Assembly: GCF_000003195.3 (NCBI RefSeq)
Contig: NC_012874.2
Location: forward strand, 3,441,001 to 3,505,000
DNA from: Sorghum bicolor
Taxonomy: Eukaryota > Streptophyta > Magnoliopsida > Poales > Poaceae
DNA length: 64,000 bases
Direction: 5' to 3'
The notes beneath the pieces were generated by a model that worked only from the letters and a program-made list of their open reading frames with translations, did no database searches and was not told the DNA's origin. Position numbers and translations under genes: made by a program. Below are positions 32,655 through 44,108 of the stretch, one piece after another. Position 1 is the stretch's first letter, and each line of letters begins with the position of its first letter.

Positions 32655-32662
32655 TATAAATA
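32655..32662 (+). promoter_or_regulatory. TATA box (TATAAATA)
   Basis: A perfect plant TATA box in CGCCTATAAATAATGG predicts a transcript start near 32685-32695. That leaves a leader of about 110 bases before the proposed intron. Confidence 0.6.
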
Positions 32663-32800
32663 ATGGACTCATAGTCGAGCGAAGGCGAAGCATAGCAGCA
32701 GAACAAGATCGATCGATCGAGCTCCATCTTCCTCAAGTCCCCCCCTCATCTGCCTGCCCTTTGAAGGCCAAGCAACCCCTTCAGACTTCACTCCACTGAG

Positions 32801-32940
32801 GTAGTGAGGTGCATGCAGCGAATCACCGATAGAAATGTAGAGCTCGATCGTCCTTTCTTGTTTTGGCGTGTTGTTCTCTACTTAATATTATCATGTTCGT
32901 TCTCGCATTGCATTGCATTGCATGCATGCATGGCTCGCAG
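32801..32940 (+). other. Proposed 5'UTR intron of the LITTLE ZIPPER gene
   Basis: A GAG/GTAGTG donor at 32801 and a GCTCGCAG acceptor ending at 32940 would remove 140 bases. These include several out-of-frame upstream ATGs (for example 32813 and those in the CATGCATGCATGG run). Splicing would place the start codon 23 bases after the junction. Confidence 0.5.
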
Positions 32941-32963
32941 GAGGAGGATCATCGGAGGAAGAC

Positions 32964-33215
32964 ATGGAGCGGGTGAACACAGCGAGCCTGTGCCTGGAGA
33001 ACCTGCTCATGATGCAGGAGAACGAGCGGCTGCGGAGGCAGGCGCAGCAGCTGGACCAGGAGAACAAGGCACTCCTCGCCCAGCTCAAGCAGCAGCAGCA
33101 GGGCGCCGGCGGCCCTTCCGGTTCCGCTTCTGCCGCCGCCGGTGGCGCCTCTGCTGCTGCCACCGCGAACCATCCCCACCACAAGGCAAAGGCGGCCGGC
33201 AAGCAGCCCAAGTGA
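32964..33215 (+). CDS. LITTLE ZIPPER (ZPR)-like small leucine-zipper protein
   Basis: An 83-residue protein. Residues 1-45 match the LITTLE ZIPPER family: MERVNTASLCLENLLMM, then QENERLRRQAQQLDQENKAL and LAQLKQ. The heptad-spaced L/M positions form a leucine zipper. Known ZPR proteins lack a DNA-binding domain and heterodimerise with class III HD-ZIP transcription factors in the nucleus, blocking their DNA binding in shoot meristem and leaf polarity control. Here residues 45-83 are an added low-complexity tail (QQQQ, Gly/Ser/Ala-rich, basic end KAKAAGKQPK). The ATG at 32964 was chosen because homology starts there and a likely intron ends 23 bases upstream; the frame remains open upstream to an ATG at 32913. 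There is no zinc finger or homeodomain. Typical ZPR proteins are about 67-105 residues. Confidence 0.82.
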   Translation: MERVNTASLCLENLLMMQENERLRRQAQQLDQENKALLAQLKQQQQGAGGPSGSASAAAGGASAAATANHPHHKAKAAGKQPK

Positions 33216-34097
33216 GCAAGCGACCGCCACTGCTCGGTCGCGCATGCATGCAAGAAGATCGATGGTGGCGTGGACGCCGCGCACGCATGCTGCACCTTGA
33301 CTTTTGTAATTGCTACTCCTAGCCTAGCAGCTACTCCTGTTAGCTTTTTTTTTTGAACAACTCGTTAGCTTCTGGAGCATGCTTGCATATTGTTATGACG
33401 ATGAGCCAGATTTAGCAGCATTTTGTGGTTCAGTGTAACTGTGTCAGCATTATATTTTGTGGTCATGTGGTGCTTTGCATGCATGCTACGATCAAAAAGC
33501 TAAGTCTGAAATTACCGTTGACTGATTTATTATAGGATAAAAACATCGCTTGCTACTAGAAAAAGTACGACCGAAAAGAAAAGAACACACATCATCCATC
33601 CGCTATGTTTACAGGCACTTGTTCCTGCAATGTGTGTTTGTGACGTCCCTCTGTGTGTCCATCGTATAATCACTGCCTCATCACTCATCAATGTTGATTG
33701 TTGAGGGCCTAAGACACTTTGTTGATTCCAGATCTCCTCTGCAACACGACTTAGGAATACGTTCGCGTTCAGTTTTAATTAGTAGTAGTGCTACAGCTCA
33801 GGATACAATAATTGTGATCGAATCTGTTCCGGGTAAAGCTCGTTTTGTTCAGATTCAATTCATGGCGCATCCCATCAAACAATATCTCTCGAATCTGATC
33901 CTCTATTCATAACACTCTCTCTATCACTGTCAATTCATATCTCTCGAAATGTTCTTGGGCCTTTTTGAGTTCCAATAAAGAAAACAGTTCTTGGACCAAA
34001 GGTCTTCTAGTAGGCCCATGCGACGAAGTCAGGGTTTGTGCACGTGGGCTTACAGGCTCGGCCAGGCTGTGATCCCTAACCACCACCGGTTAACTAA
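33216..34097. other. 3' region of the LITTLE ZIPPER gene and a dispersed repeat
   Basis: The presumed 3'UTR is followed by noncoding DNA. 33805-33930 (GGTAAAGCTCGTTTTGTTC, CAGATTCAATTCATGGCGCA, CCCATCAAACA) is related to 53750-53940. No gene is seen. Confidence 0.4.
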
Positions 34098-34329
34098 GGC
34101 CTTGTTCAGTTTGCAAAAAATTTTGGCTTCGGGTACTGTAGCACTTTCGTTTGTTTATGGTAAATATTGTCCAATCATAGACTAACTAGGGTTAAAAGAT
34201 TCATCTCGCGATTTACAGGTAAACTGTGTAATTAGTTTTTATTTTTATCCATATTTAATGCTTCATGCATGTGTCGTAAGATTTGATGTGACGGGGAATC
34301 TTGAAAATTTTTGGTAACTAAACAAGGCC
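34098..34329. mobile_element. Tourist-like MITE (family 1)
   Basis: GGCCTTGTTCAGTTTGC to GTAACTAAACAAGGCC. TAA is on the left and TCA on the right. Confidence 0.78.
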
Positions 34330-34397
34330 TCAATTCATTATTCTTCCTAAAAAAACTAATTTCATCGTTCTACTAAAAAAACCTAACTTCGTTCTTA

Positions 34398-34627
34398 CTC
34401 CCTCTGTCTGTAAAAGAATACAATTCTAAAATAATATCATGTTTAACATACCAAGTAAAAAGAGTATATATTTATAATATCAAATAAACACCATTGAATT
34501 AATTACAAAATGTATTTTCATAATAAATTAATTTAGCCACAAATATTAATATTATTTACTCAAAACTTAGTCAAACCTAAAACACTTAAACCGGGATGCA
34601 TCTCATAGTTGTATCGTTGAAGGGAGG
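34398..34627. mobile_element. Stowaway-like MITE
   Basis: CTCCCTCTGTCTGTAAAAGA at the left and, inverted, CTCCCTTCAACGATACAACT at the right, each flanked by TA. A TA target site and CTCCCTC ends are typical of Tc1/mariner Stowaway elements. Confidence 0.7.
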
Positions 34628-34899
34628 TAGTACTTCATAAGAGTTCATCCAGAGTTCATCCATATATAGGAAGAAGCTCCAATTTTGGTTTGTTTCGCTT
34701 ATCTCCACTGTAATTGAAAACTTGTTGGGCTGTTAGACCAAACAAACTCACCCCACAGCAGCCCACTAATTCGGCCCACTAATTTTCTCGCACCGCAGTC
34801 TCTCTAGGTCAATCACGGTATACCTGAGCACGTACCTTACGCCGGCGCCGCCATCTACTCCTGTGGTTCCTCCTAATCACTCCGGCTGGCGTAGAAGGT

Positions 34900-35112
34900 G
34901 TGGCGGTCGCGCATCCGGCTGCTGACGCGGTCGCCGCTGGAGCCCAGCCGCGTGCCGAGCGACACGACCGGAAGGTGCTCGCCTACAGCATCGGCGCACA
35001 CCTGGTGGGCTTCGCGATGGTACTGGCGGCGCACTACGTGAACGTGTACAGCCGGCCGGTGCGGGACGACGGGTCGTACATGCACACTTCTTCCTCAGAC
35101 GCCGATCATTAG
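34900..35112 (+). pseudogene. Membrane-protein-like gene fragment
   Basis: A GC-rich open stretch starts without an ATG (the first in-frame ATG is 35018). It encodes KVLAYSIGAHLVGFAMVLAA, a likely single membrane segment, then HYVNVYSRPVRDDGSYMHT and a stop. It may be the last exon of a small membrane protein whose upstream exons are gone or unrecognised. The codon bias is host-like. A 53-bp direct duplication (35085-35137, 35138-35190) covers the stop codon, so it arose at the 3' end. I do not recognise the family. Confidence 0.3.
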
Positions 35113-35190
35113 AGTTAGCAGGTGCCTTGTTGCATGTCACTTCTTCCTCAGATGCCGATCATTAGAGTTAGCAGATGCCTTGTTGCATAT
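35085..35190. repeat. 53-bp tandem duplication
   Basis: Two copies of CACTTCTTCCTCAGA(C/T)GCC... ending GCCTTGTTGCAT(G/A)T, with only a few differences. It spans the end of the membrane-protein-like fragment. Confidence 0.85.
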
Positions 35191-36577
35191 CATAAATTAT
35201 AAATTAAACTATCTAATCGTCTTGCTTAGGTACCGCGGTTAATATACATCTGAATGGTTGCATATTTCTCTTTATGTGTCTTAGATTCTACTACCATATT
35301 ATTAGGACGGACTGTACATTTTATTCATAATAGACATGCAAAACAAAATTGTTCGTATTATAGATCCACTACAAGAACAAACTTCTTTGCCTGGTTTTAG
35401 TCAAGATATGGCATATACAACTACATTCCAAGCTATTGCTAGAATGTTCATGCTCGCCATGGGACTATCAAAATCAAGGAGGAACCACCGTATATCTTCA
35501 TGGCGGCGAGAATACCCTTCATGTGTAACAAAGGTTACATCAAACCATAAAGACTGATAATCACTTGTCATTTGGTTCAAGTTTGTTGTAGTTGTAACAA
35601 ATATTTCAGATTTGTACGCCAAATAAACAACTGATCTTGTATAGGAACTTGGGAGGCTTTCTTGTATACAATTTCATGAAGCTTTGGGATGGTGTAAGAT
35701 TGCCGCCGATAAATAATGTAAGCACATGTAGTCTCCAACTATATTTGCATCAATGAACGATTAAATATTGACAAAATATTAACTGTTATTCACAGCTATC
35801 AAGATCACTAAGGACGGAGTTATTGGCTGAAATTTTGGCGAGTCGTGCAAACGAGTGCTACGACAACATCCCTGAAGATATCCAATATTTGATTAAAAAG
35901 TTAGAGAAAATGTAAAGATGTCTTTATGTACTGATGATTCATAAAATATTGTAGACTTTAAACAATTAACCAAAATTAAAACTCTAAAAAAGTTAATATA
36001 GCATTCCTAAAAAAAAATCGTGGCATTAGCACGGGCATTATACTAGTTGACATAGTGTACTTCTGAAGAAGGCTGAGTCTATTGCTTAAGAAAGTATATA
36101 TTCATTGTTACTTCTCTGATCTTTGGTCGTCATCTTCTTCCTCAGAGTAAGAGAGTGAGTTATTTTGCTATGGGAGGCTAAAAACTACGTGGCCAAATAT
36201 TCATGGGTCTCATGTGTTATGGGCCAACTTCCATTTTGGATACTTGGGCATTTGAGTAAGCCATAGAAACCTCAATAATAAATAAACATTAGAAATATGT
36301 TAAATATTTTTTTAAAAAAAATAACTAAGCAGCTAGAAAGTATAATTGAAGTCTTGTATCAGCTGATTAATTTTGATAATTCTTTTATGAGCAGTCTTTT
36401 GCCATGTATATATGGTATTCTATTAAAAGGTATTGTTAAGAAGTTAAGACTTTTATAAGTCTATGTCTTCTAGCAAGGGAACAATTTCTTTCCTTAACAG
36501 AAGGAAAAGAATATAGATCAATAAAATGGGGTATCTTATGTTTGTGCCAAAGAGAAGCAAGGTGTCTTATCTTAGTA
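35191..36577. other. AT-rich DNA with a transposon-end motif
   Basis: No gene is supported. At about 36026-36043 GCACGGGCATTATACTAG is the inverse of the terminus of the foldback element 540 bp away. No partner end was found on its left, so it may be a one-sided (Helitron-like, CTAG then T) terminus or a decayed relative. Confidence 0.35.
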
Positions 36578-39500
36578 CTAGTATAATGCCCGTGCTAACG
36601 CTACGGTGACATTTGGTAATCCTAATCAAACAACAAAATATGATTTACCTACATAGTACTTACAATTTTAAAATATATGTATCCAATGTTGCGACAGGAA
36701 CTAACCTTACCAAAGAACTTTATTATCATGGGTTCAACAATAATATCATTACAAAACAAGACACTTGACACTCAGTCTTTGACATGACATATTGGCAAAA
36801 CATGCACGTTTACACAACTTTATTTCTCTCCACTCCAAACTTCTTAATTCTTAAGCTTTGCAGCTACCGGCCTTCCTGCTAAGCTCATGACCGATCAGAT
36901 TATACTTGCACATATCAACAAAAGGAAAAAAAGAAATCTCACAAACATCCATGCAAATGAAACAACCAATGAATATCTTTTAGTAATCAAGCATAGATTG
37001 AGAAAATATTTACAATTACAAAAAGCAATTTAAACAATTTCCAGCAACAAACATCAGCAAGCCTTGGTTGCATCCAGTCACATAGGTCAGCTCTGATGTA
37101 ATACCTGATTTTAGGAACAAAACCAGATATGCACCTTATGTGAGTTTTAGGGATCAAAGCTTACATATAGCTACAAATATAGGGTAATATCAAAAGACAA
37201 TGCATAAATATATAACTTACTTAGTATAAAAGAGATAACCTTTGATAGCAAACAGCGGACAGACAACTCCAAACTTCGGGTATTAACTTCACTCTACAGG
37301 ATCCAACTGACTCGTTGATCACAAGCCTAAACTTCTCATGAGGTTTGGGGGAAATCACAAGCCTAAACTTCTCATGAGGTTTGTCGAACTCCACAAGTAT
37401 AGCAACTAGATTGTATAGCTCCCACAATCTCATGATCAATGTGACATAAATAATATAAAGCATTAAACAATAAATAATGAGCATATTAACACAACAAGAA
37501 TCATCACCCTTAATGTAGATGTCCCCAAAGCCACTCCTGACCATGAGCTCAGCTAGTATACTAGTTTTTAACACTCTGCAGAGGTTGTACATCTTTACCC
37601 ATGAGTCATGATTTACCCTTTCGCCCGAGGTCATCAGCCTCTTAACCCACTAAGGAAGCTCGGCAGGGATCACTATGAAGTCTTTCAAAGGTTCGTCTAA
37701 CAAGTTAGGGCCGCTTGGTTTCATTAGTCAGTCCGTGTGATCCAGCCGCAGGAATCCACGGTCTGCTATTCCCCAATTGCGCCACACGGGTAACCGCTAA
37801 CGAGCTAGAAAAATAACTCATACTTAACTAAAGCCAGAGCCATTATAGCCCTCATGGTTGCACTGTTATCCCGGGTGATCACGTACAGACAAATCATCAA
37901 GTTGCTAAAAAGTCATTTTTATCATTTATTACTTAATATTAATCTAGCCACATGATCATGGTCACAGAAATAAAATCCGAATTGCTATACTTGCCTTGAT
38001 CCAATTGCTCTTGCTGATCCTTTAGTTCTGCTGGTCTTACTTGTTGCCAAGGCTCTGATCTTGATCACTGAAGCACTCTTGATCACCACGAGTTGCTCAC
38101 CGACTAAACTCGATCATCGATCACCAACACACAAACAATCAGAGACAACATACATGAAGCAAACAAGGCTACAATTAGAACAGTACACCAATCATATAAA
38201 ACATCATGTAAAAAGATTTTAAAGACGTTCTTCACGTTGCTACAAACAGGCGCGACAAGCACATTAATCGGAGCTACGGTGAAACAGAAACAACTACTGA
38301 AGAATTTACATTTGAAGCTTATTTATTTTAGTTATATAAAAAATATACATATAGAATATCTAGAGAAATATCATATTATGTCAATTTATATTTTGAAATA
38401 GAAAACCAAGACAGACTAATTATATTTTGTTCATAAATCTCATTGCATAAACATTGTAGAATTTATTCATAATATTTGACGTGTTATACATTATTAGGAT
38501 CATAGAGGCTCAAAAATCATACAGAAAATCGTTGCACTATTTGAGCAGAGATTTAATTGTAAAGAAAATTAAACTACGGCCTGATTAATTATTTTCTAAT
38601 TAACAAAGCACTATGAATACCTGGCATGATATTCTTTTTTTTGCGAGCAACACCTGGCATGATATTCGAAGAGCTTCAGAATTATTAGACCAAGAAACGA
38701 GTTGATGAAATTTTATTTATGCAAAACTAGATGCTGAATTGATATGCAAGGATGTTGTATGCGTCACATCAGTCAAGTATTTAGCCAATTGAATAATGTG
38801 TTATACCATTTATCATTGCAAGATGTCGCTAACTTGATCATACGTGCTTGCTTGGTCTCAAGATAGACGAGCAACTAGGGACGCTTGCATCACAGTGGTA
38901 GATGTAATCAAAGCTGCTAGCGATGTTTTAAAACAAGGAATAAAGAATTGATTAGAAAAGAAAAGATAAATTGAAAGGCAAAGTGATTAGGGCTCATGTT
39001 GGTGGACATGGAGCAGGTTCGCCGGCAGCGATGCTTTCTTGGAGCTACAGCAACGCTAGAGCAGCCGACCGCTTGTAGATGTCGTGTATAGGCGAGATGA
39101 TGACGATCACGTTGTAGAGAAAGAAAGAGAAAATATAATTTTATTTTACTTCTAGGAATTCCTAAATTAGAGGCTTCCCATATGATAGTTTTTGGTGTAC
39201 TTTGCCTAAGGGGTTGGTACATATATATAGGGAGAGAAACTCCCCACCTCTACGTCAAATAGCGATATGGTACTAATTGATTTGCAATCTTCATCTTTAC
39301 TAATAGGCCTAATTAATTATTAATGCCCACTAGTAAAAAAATACATTGGCCTTTGAGATCATAGGTTGAGCGTTGGGGTAAAATGAAAGATTTATTATTT
39401 TCGAAATTAATTATTTTTTGTGAATAAAATATTTCTAGAAAAGTCCAGAATTATTATTTAAGTCATGAAAAATATTTTAAAAGCTCTGAAAATTCGGGAA

Positions 39501-40935
39501 AAATTCTCGGAGATATTATAAAACATGAGGAACCCAAATAAAGTATTTGGAGCTCATGATAAGATAATTCAGAGCATTTAAAAAATTAGATTATGCTCAC
39601 AGTCAAGTGGGAACAAGTTTCACAAAAAGTGTTGGAATAATTCTTGGTCAGTTTTTACAGATTGGTTGACAGATAAGGAACTGGAAGGAGTGTTTTGGGG
39701 GATAAAGAAAAGATTTCTAAGAAGCTACAAATGAAAGCCTAAGCTGAGAAACAAGAAATTTGATTGTAAAGAAAAATAAAGAAATACCGGTAAAGAAAGA
39801 TCGATCTACAAACGCAATTTAAAAACTTTGCTCACTCTCAATATACAAAGAAACAAACATCACATTAAAACATATGCACCAGCATGTATGCACAACAATG
39901 TTGCTAAACCCTATGATAAATTTTAATTTAATAAAAGAAAATATTATTATATTTTCTTGAGCACAAAAATACAAAATTTAAATTATTTTAGCTCTATTTC
40001 TAAAGAACCAAATTTTAGGGTGTTACATCTGCAATCCTGCAGTGTACAATTAACTACTTTAGTATTGCTGCTGACAAAAATATATGCTATCATGTCAGGT
40101 TCTCTTTCAACCTCCATCTAGCACATGAGGATGAGCTTCCCTCTGTCGTGCAGGTAGTTATCGACGGAGGCATTCATCACATATTTGCTAATATACTACT
40201 TGCACGATGGAGCAGTCTTTCGTGGACGGATGGAGTATATTAGCAAATATGTGATGAATGCCTTCATCGATAACTACCTGCACGACAGAGGGAAGCTCAT
40301 CCTCATATGCTGGATGGAGGTTGAAAGAGAACCTGACATGATAGCATATATTGTTGTCAGCAACAATACTAAAGTAGTTAATTGTACATGCAGGATTGCA
40401 GAGCTGACCTATGTGACTGGATGCAAGCAAGGCTTGCTGATATTTGTTGCCGGAAATTGTTTAAATTGCTTTTTGTAATTGTAAATATTTTCTTAATCTA
40501 TGCTTGATTACTAAAAGATATTCATTGGTTGTTTCATTTGCATGGATGTTCGTGATATATTTTTTTCTTTTTGTTGATATGTGCAAGTATAATCTGATCG
40601 GTCATGAGCTTAGCAGGAAGGCCGGTAGCTGCAAAGCTTAAGAATTAAGAAGTTTGGAGTGGAGAGAAATAAAGTTGTGTGTAAACGTGCATGTTTTGCC
40701 AATATGTCATGTCAATGACTAAGTATTGTTTCAACTTTTGTGTCAAGTGTCTTGTTTTGTAACTGTAATATTGTTGAACCCATGGTAATAAAGTTGTCTT
40801 TGGCAAGGTTAGTTCCAGTTGCAACATTGGATCCAGTTATTTTAAAATTGTAAGTATTATGCAGGTAAATCATATTTTGTTGTTTGATTAGGATTACCAA
40901 ATGTCACCGTAGCGTTAGCACGAGCATTATATTAG
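36578..40935. mobile_element. Giant foldback element interrupted by a solo LTR
   Basis: Without the LTR at 37097-40027 (and one copy of its target duplication), the sequence is a single near-perfect palindrome of about 1.42 kb. The left arm is 36578-37096 plus 40033-40199, the right arm is 40235-40935, and the spacer is about 35 bp (40200-40234). Both ends read CTA(G/A)TATAATGC(C/T)CGTGC, CTAACGCTACGGTGACATTT inwards. The arms include short open stretches, but no transposase or known domain was found. No clear target duplication was seen at the outer ends (left flank ATCTTAGTA, right CTATAATAT), so the superfamily is unassigned. Transcription through it would yield a hairpin RNA with about 0.7-kb arms. 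Confidence 0.85.
37097..40027. mobile_element. 2.93-kb solo LTR inside the foldback
   Basis: It starts TGTAATACCTGATTTTAGG and ends AATTTTAGGGTGTTACA, i.e. TG...CA with inverted tips TGTAAYACC/GGGTGTTACA. It is flanked by TCTGA (37092-37096) and TCTGC (40028-40032), a 5-bp duplication with one change. Removing it rejoins GGTCAGCTCTG with CAATCCTGCA exactly as the opposite palindrome arm reads, which confirms the borders. A long LTR with these tips recalls Tekay/Del-type Ty3/gypsy chromoviruses; that is inference. No gag or pol is present. A 33-bp tandem repeat (CACAAGCCTAAACTTCTCAT) lies at 37319-37382. Confidence 0.85.
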
Positions 40936-40959
40936 CTATAATATATATATAGCTCAACA

Positions 40960-41275
40960 ATGTGAACATAGGTTTGGTCACACAGAAGCAGGAGAATGGA
41001 AAATACCTGCAAGCCACCGACGTCATGTGAACTACGCAAGCATCCAGCTCTCAGACAGTACTGCCTCATGATTTATCTTGTGAATACATATATCGTCTGT
41101 TGACTATGCATGCATTTCCACATCAAATTAAGCTCCCCTACCATCAGGGTCATCTTGATGCCAGATCATGAGATCATCCCACAAATCAAATGCCGTGGAA
41201 AATTGGAGACTCGCATTTCTGACCTAGTATCAGGAAGGCGACACACCAAGTTGCAAGAGCAAACAATAATATCGC
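40960..41275. repeat. Duplicated intergenic block (copy 1)
   Basis: ACTACGCAAGCATCCAGCTC, GCATGCATTTC, AATTAAGCTCCCCTACCATC, AGGGTCATCTTGATG and GGAAA.TTGGAGAC occur here and again in the same order at 48190-48540. The two copies flank STL3 on the same strand. Confidence 0.7.
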
Positions 41276-41284
41276 GGGCAACAG

Positions 41285-42927
41285 CGGGAATCTTCCGGTC
41301 CGAACGTTCGGACTGGAGACGCCGTCCGATAATTTCCACGCGATGATTTCCGCGCGCGCGTGACAGGTTGACAGGTACGTACGTTTTCTTTTTTATTTCT
41401 TTCTTTTTTGTTTTTTCTTTCTTTTTCTTTTCTTTCTTTCTTTTTCTTTTTCTTTTTATGTTTATTTTCTTTTTCCCTCCCGATCGTTGCTGTTAGTTTT
41501 CTTCTCTTTTATTCTTTCTTTTTTCTTGCTATATTTTTTTTCTTTAATTTCTTTTCTTTTTTCTTTCTTTTTTTCATTTTATATTCCGTTTGGTTCTTTT
41601 TTATTTTTTTTTGCTTTATTTCTATTTTCCTTTTTTGTTTTATATTATTCTTTGTTTTGTATCTTTATCTTTATCTTTTTTCTTTTATTTTTATTATTTT
41701 TCTTTGATGTTTACATGCTGATGTTCTATTTTTTATTTTTTCTTTTGATTTTGTTTTTCCTTTTATTTTTTAATTATGTTTTCTTTTATTCATGTTTTAT
41801 TTCTTAATCTTTTTTTTTCTTTTCTTTAATTTTTTTCCTTTTTACTTTCTTTTTTTCATTTTATATTCCATTTGATTCTTTTTCTATCTTTTTGTACTTT
41901 ATTTTTATTTTCATTTTTTGTTTTATATTATCCTTTGTTTTGTATATTTAATTTTTAATTATGTTTTCTTTTATTCATGTTTTATTTCTTAATCTTTCTT
42001 TGTTATTAATCTTTTTTTGCATCGTATGCGATGTTCTATAATACATTAAGTGTTGTTTTATGGTTAATTCAGCAATGTTTACTTAGTATACATACAATGT
42101 TCTATAATGTGTTGAGTGATGTTCTATTGTGAATTTAGTGATGTTCGCTTAGTACACATGTGGTGTTCTATGATATATCTAGTGATGTTCACGTAATATA
42201 TATACGATGTTCCATAATGTATTTAATAGTGTTCTATTGTGTATTTAGTGATGTTCAGTTTAGTACACATGTGATGTTTTATAGTTTATTTTTAGTATGT
42301 TTTAAAACTATCCATATGATGTTCTTTTAAATTTTTCTCTATTACGTGTTTTTTTCCTTATGCTTTGCTCTAGATTTTATTTTTTTGTTTACATGATGTA
42401 TTTATTTATTTATTTTAAATATTATAATATCAGTTTCATGAATCTAAACTAGAACACTATTTTTTAAACTGAGAACATTTTTCTTATGAAGATGGAACAT
42501 TTATTTTATGAACCTAGAACATTGTCTATCATAAATAAAAATGTTATATCTTTATAAGATAAATGTTTATTAATAAAATTTTATCTAAATATATCCATGT
42601 GAGATCTTATTTTGAAGGATTTATTATAAGACACACTATAGTGTAATCGGATTTTGATTTAGATATTTAGTTTAGGAGCTATGACTTTTTAAATTTTGTT
42701 GATGAAAATGGAGAATATATGGATGAGGTGGGCCCTGTAGGATGGACAGCTTCTGTCAACCGCTAGCTGTACTACTCTGATCCATCAACCGGGAAATGTT
42801 ATTGGCAGTCCATCAGCCAGAAAATTCAGACGCCATACACGCGCAGACTGCCGGACGCGGTAAAATTTTGAGCGGGAGTCTGCCCGACGCGGGATTCGGT
42901 CCGAACGGCCGGACCACAAGCGCCCCC
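41285..42927. mobile_element. Mutator-like element (MULE), 1.64 kb
   Basis: Perfect 9-bp duplications GGGCAACAG (41276-41284, 42928-42936) flank it. The ends pair imperfectly: CGGGAATCTTCCGGTCCGAA inward, against the complement CGGGGGCGCTTGTGGTCCGG, sharing GGTCCG..CGTTCGGAC. There is no transposase. The interior begins with a 600-bp T/C-rich tract and then has diverged repeats of the phrase GTGATGTTC.. TTAGTA (42030-42300). It inserted into copy 1 of the duplicated block. Confidence 0.82.
41388..42010. repeat. Polypyrimidine tract on the plus strand
   Basis: About 600 bp made almost entirely of TTTCT/TTTTC variants. Two related sub-blocks (TTTCATTTTATATTCC, then TTTTGTTTTATATTAT) occur at 41572 and 41856, so part of it is a roughly 285-bp internal duplication. 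It can be read as open Phe-rich frames, which are artefacts. Confidence 0.85.
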
Positions 42928-43066
42928 GGGCAACAGTAGGTCATCAAGACTACATATAGAAAAAATCGTCAAAGCTCATGGCACACGAGAATTTAGAAAC
43001 TCCAACAAAAAAGGGTATTGTTCATAGGGGACTTGTGCATATTGACTTCGGTTCTTGGTTCTATTA

Positions 43067-43411
43067 GGCCCTGTTTAGTTTCCCACCCAAAATTTTTTTA
43101 TCCATCCCATTGAATATTTGGACACATGCATGAAACACTAAATGTACATAAAAAAATAAACTAATTACACAGTTTGGTTGAAAATCGCGAAACGAATCTT
43201 TTAAGTCTAGTTACTCCATGATTAGCCTTAAGTGCTACAGTAACCCACATATGCTAATAACAGATTAATTATACTTAATAGATTTGTCTTGCAGTTTCCT
43301 AACGAGCTATGTAATTTGTTTTTTATTATTTTTTAAAAAATCCTCCCGACATCCTCCCGACACATCCGATGTGACATTCAAAAAATTTTCAGCTCCAATC
43401 TAAACAGGCCC
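43067..43411. mobile_element. Tourist-like MITE (family 2, inverted)
   Basis: GGCCCTGTTTAGTTTCCC to TCTAAACAGGCCC with TTA on both sides, in the opposite orientation to the other family-2 copies. Confidence 0.82.
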
Positions 43412-44108
43412 TTACAACTCAATGAAAAATTCAAGGTCCACCTTGTACACTCTTGCTAGCTATTAAAGTCAAGGTCAATTGAGCTCTATATGCATTCAAT
43501 GGATGGCATTTTATGTTTCGTATTGGCTATTAACATTGAACCTAGAAAAACATAGCACCGGACCTATAAAGCAAATCTTGCAGAAAAAAATATTTTGGTC
43601 TGAAAAACTCTTGCTGACAAACACAGGGATAAATCACATCCTCGATCCCGCTTCAAGTCTAAGGGAGAACTTGAACAATACATCACACTCTGGGAATTAG
43701 AGGACAAGATAGAGTAAGTTTTTAAGTGACCTAATTCACCCCATCTTATTAGTCACGGTCTCATCAAGACTCACAAAGGTTCAAAGCATCCCCTCGGCAA
43801 TATCCATTTACCGGTGCTAACATTCCAATCTCTAAATTTTTCCAACTAGTTCATCACCTTGGTAGTTGACTTGCTTGTTCCTTGCCATAGTAAAACCACA
43901 TAGAACACTGTTTCCCATTTGATAATAGCATCGTTAATTGGTGAATGCAAAACTGATTTGGAGAGGCCCTTGGAGATGCTCTTATTAGTTATTATATATT
44001 GTTGCAAAGTTCAGCTTCCAGCATCGGTAGCGTGTCTTCTATCATCACAAGTATGATGCTTGAGTGTTTGGTTATCGTCTCATTTGCAATCCCATCTGCA
44101 TATATATA
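43412..44108. other. Intergenic DNA upstream of STL3
   Basis: No gene supported. Mixed composition with no recognised element. Confidence 0.3.

Noticed and set aside
40185..40478. Open frames on both strands across the foldback arm
   Set aside because: They mirror each other because of the palindrome and show no known domain; kept only as part of the element.
41408..41807. Two Phe-rich open frames
   Set aside because: They come from a T/C-rich tract; no codon structure or homology is expected.
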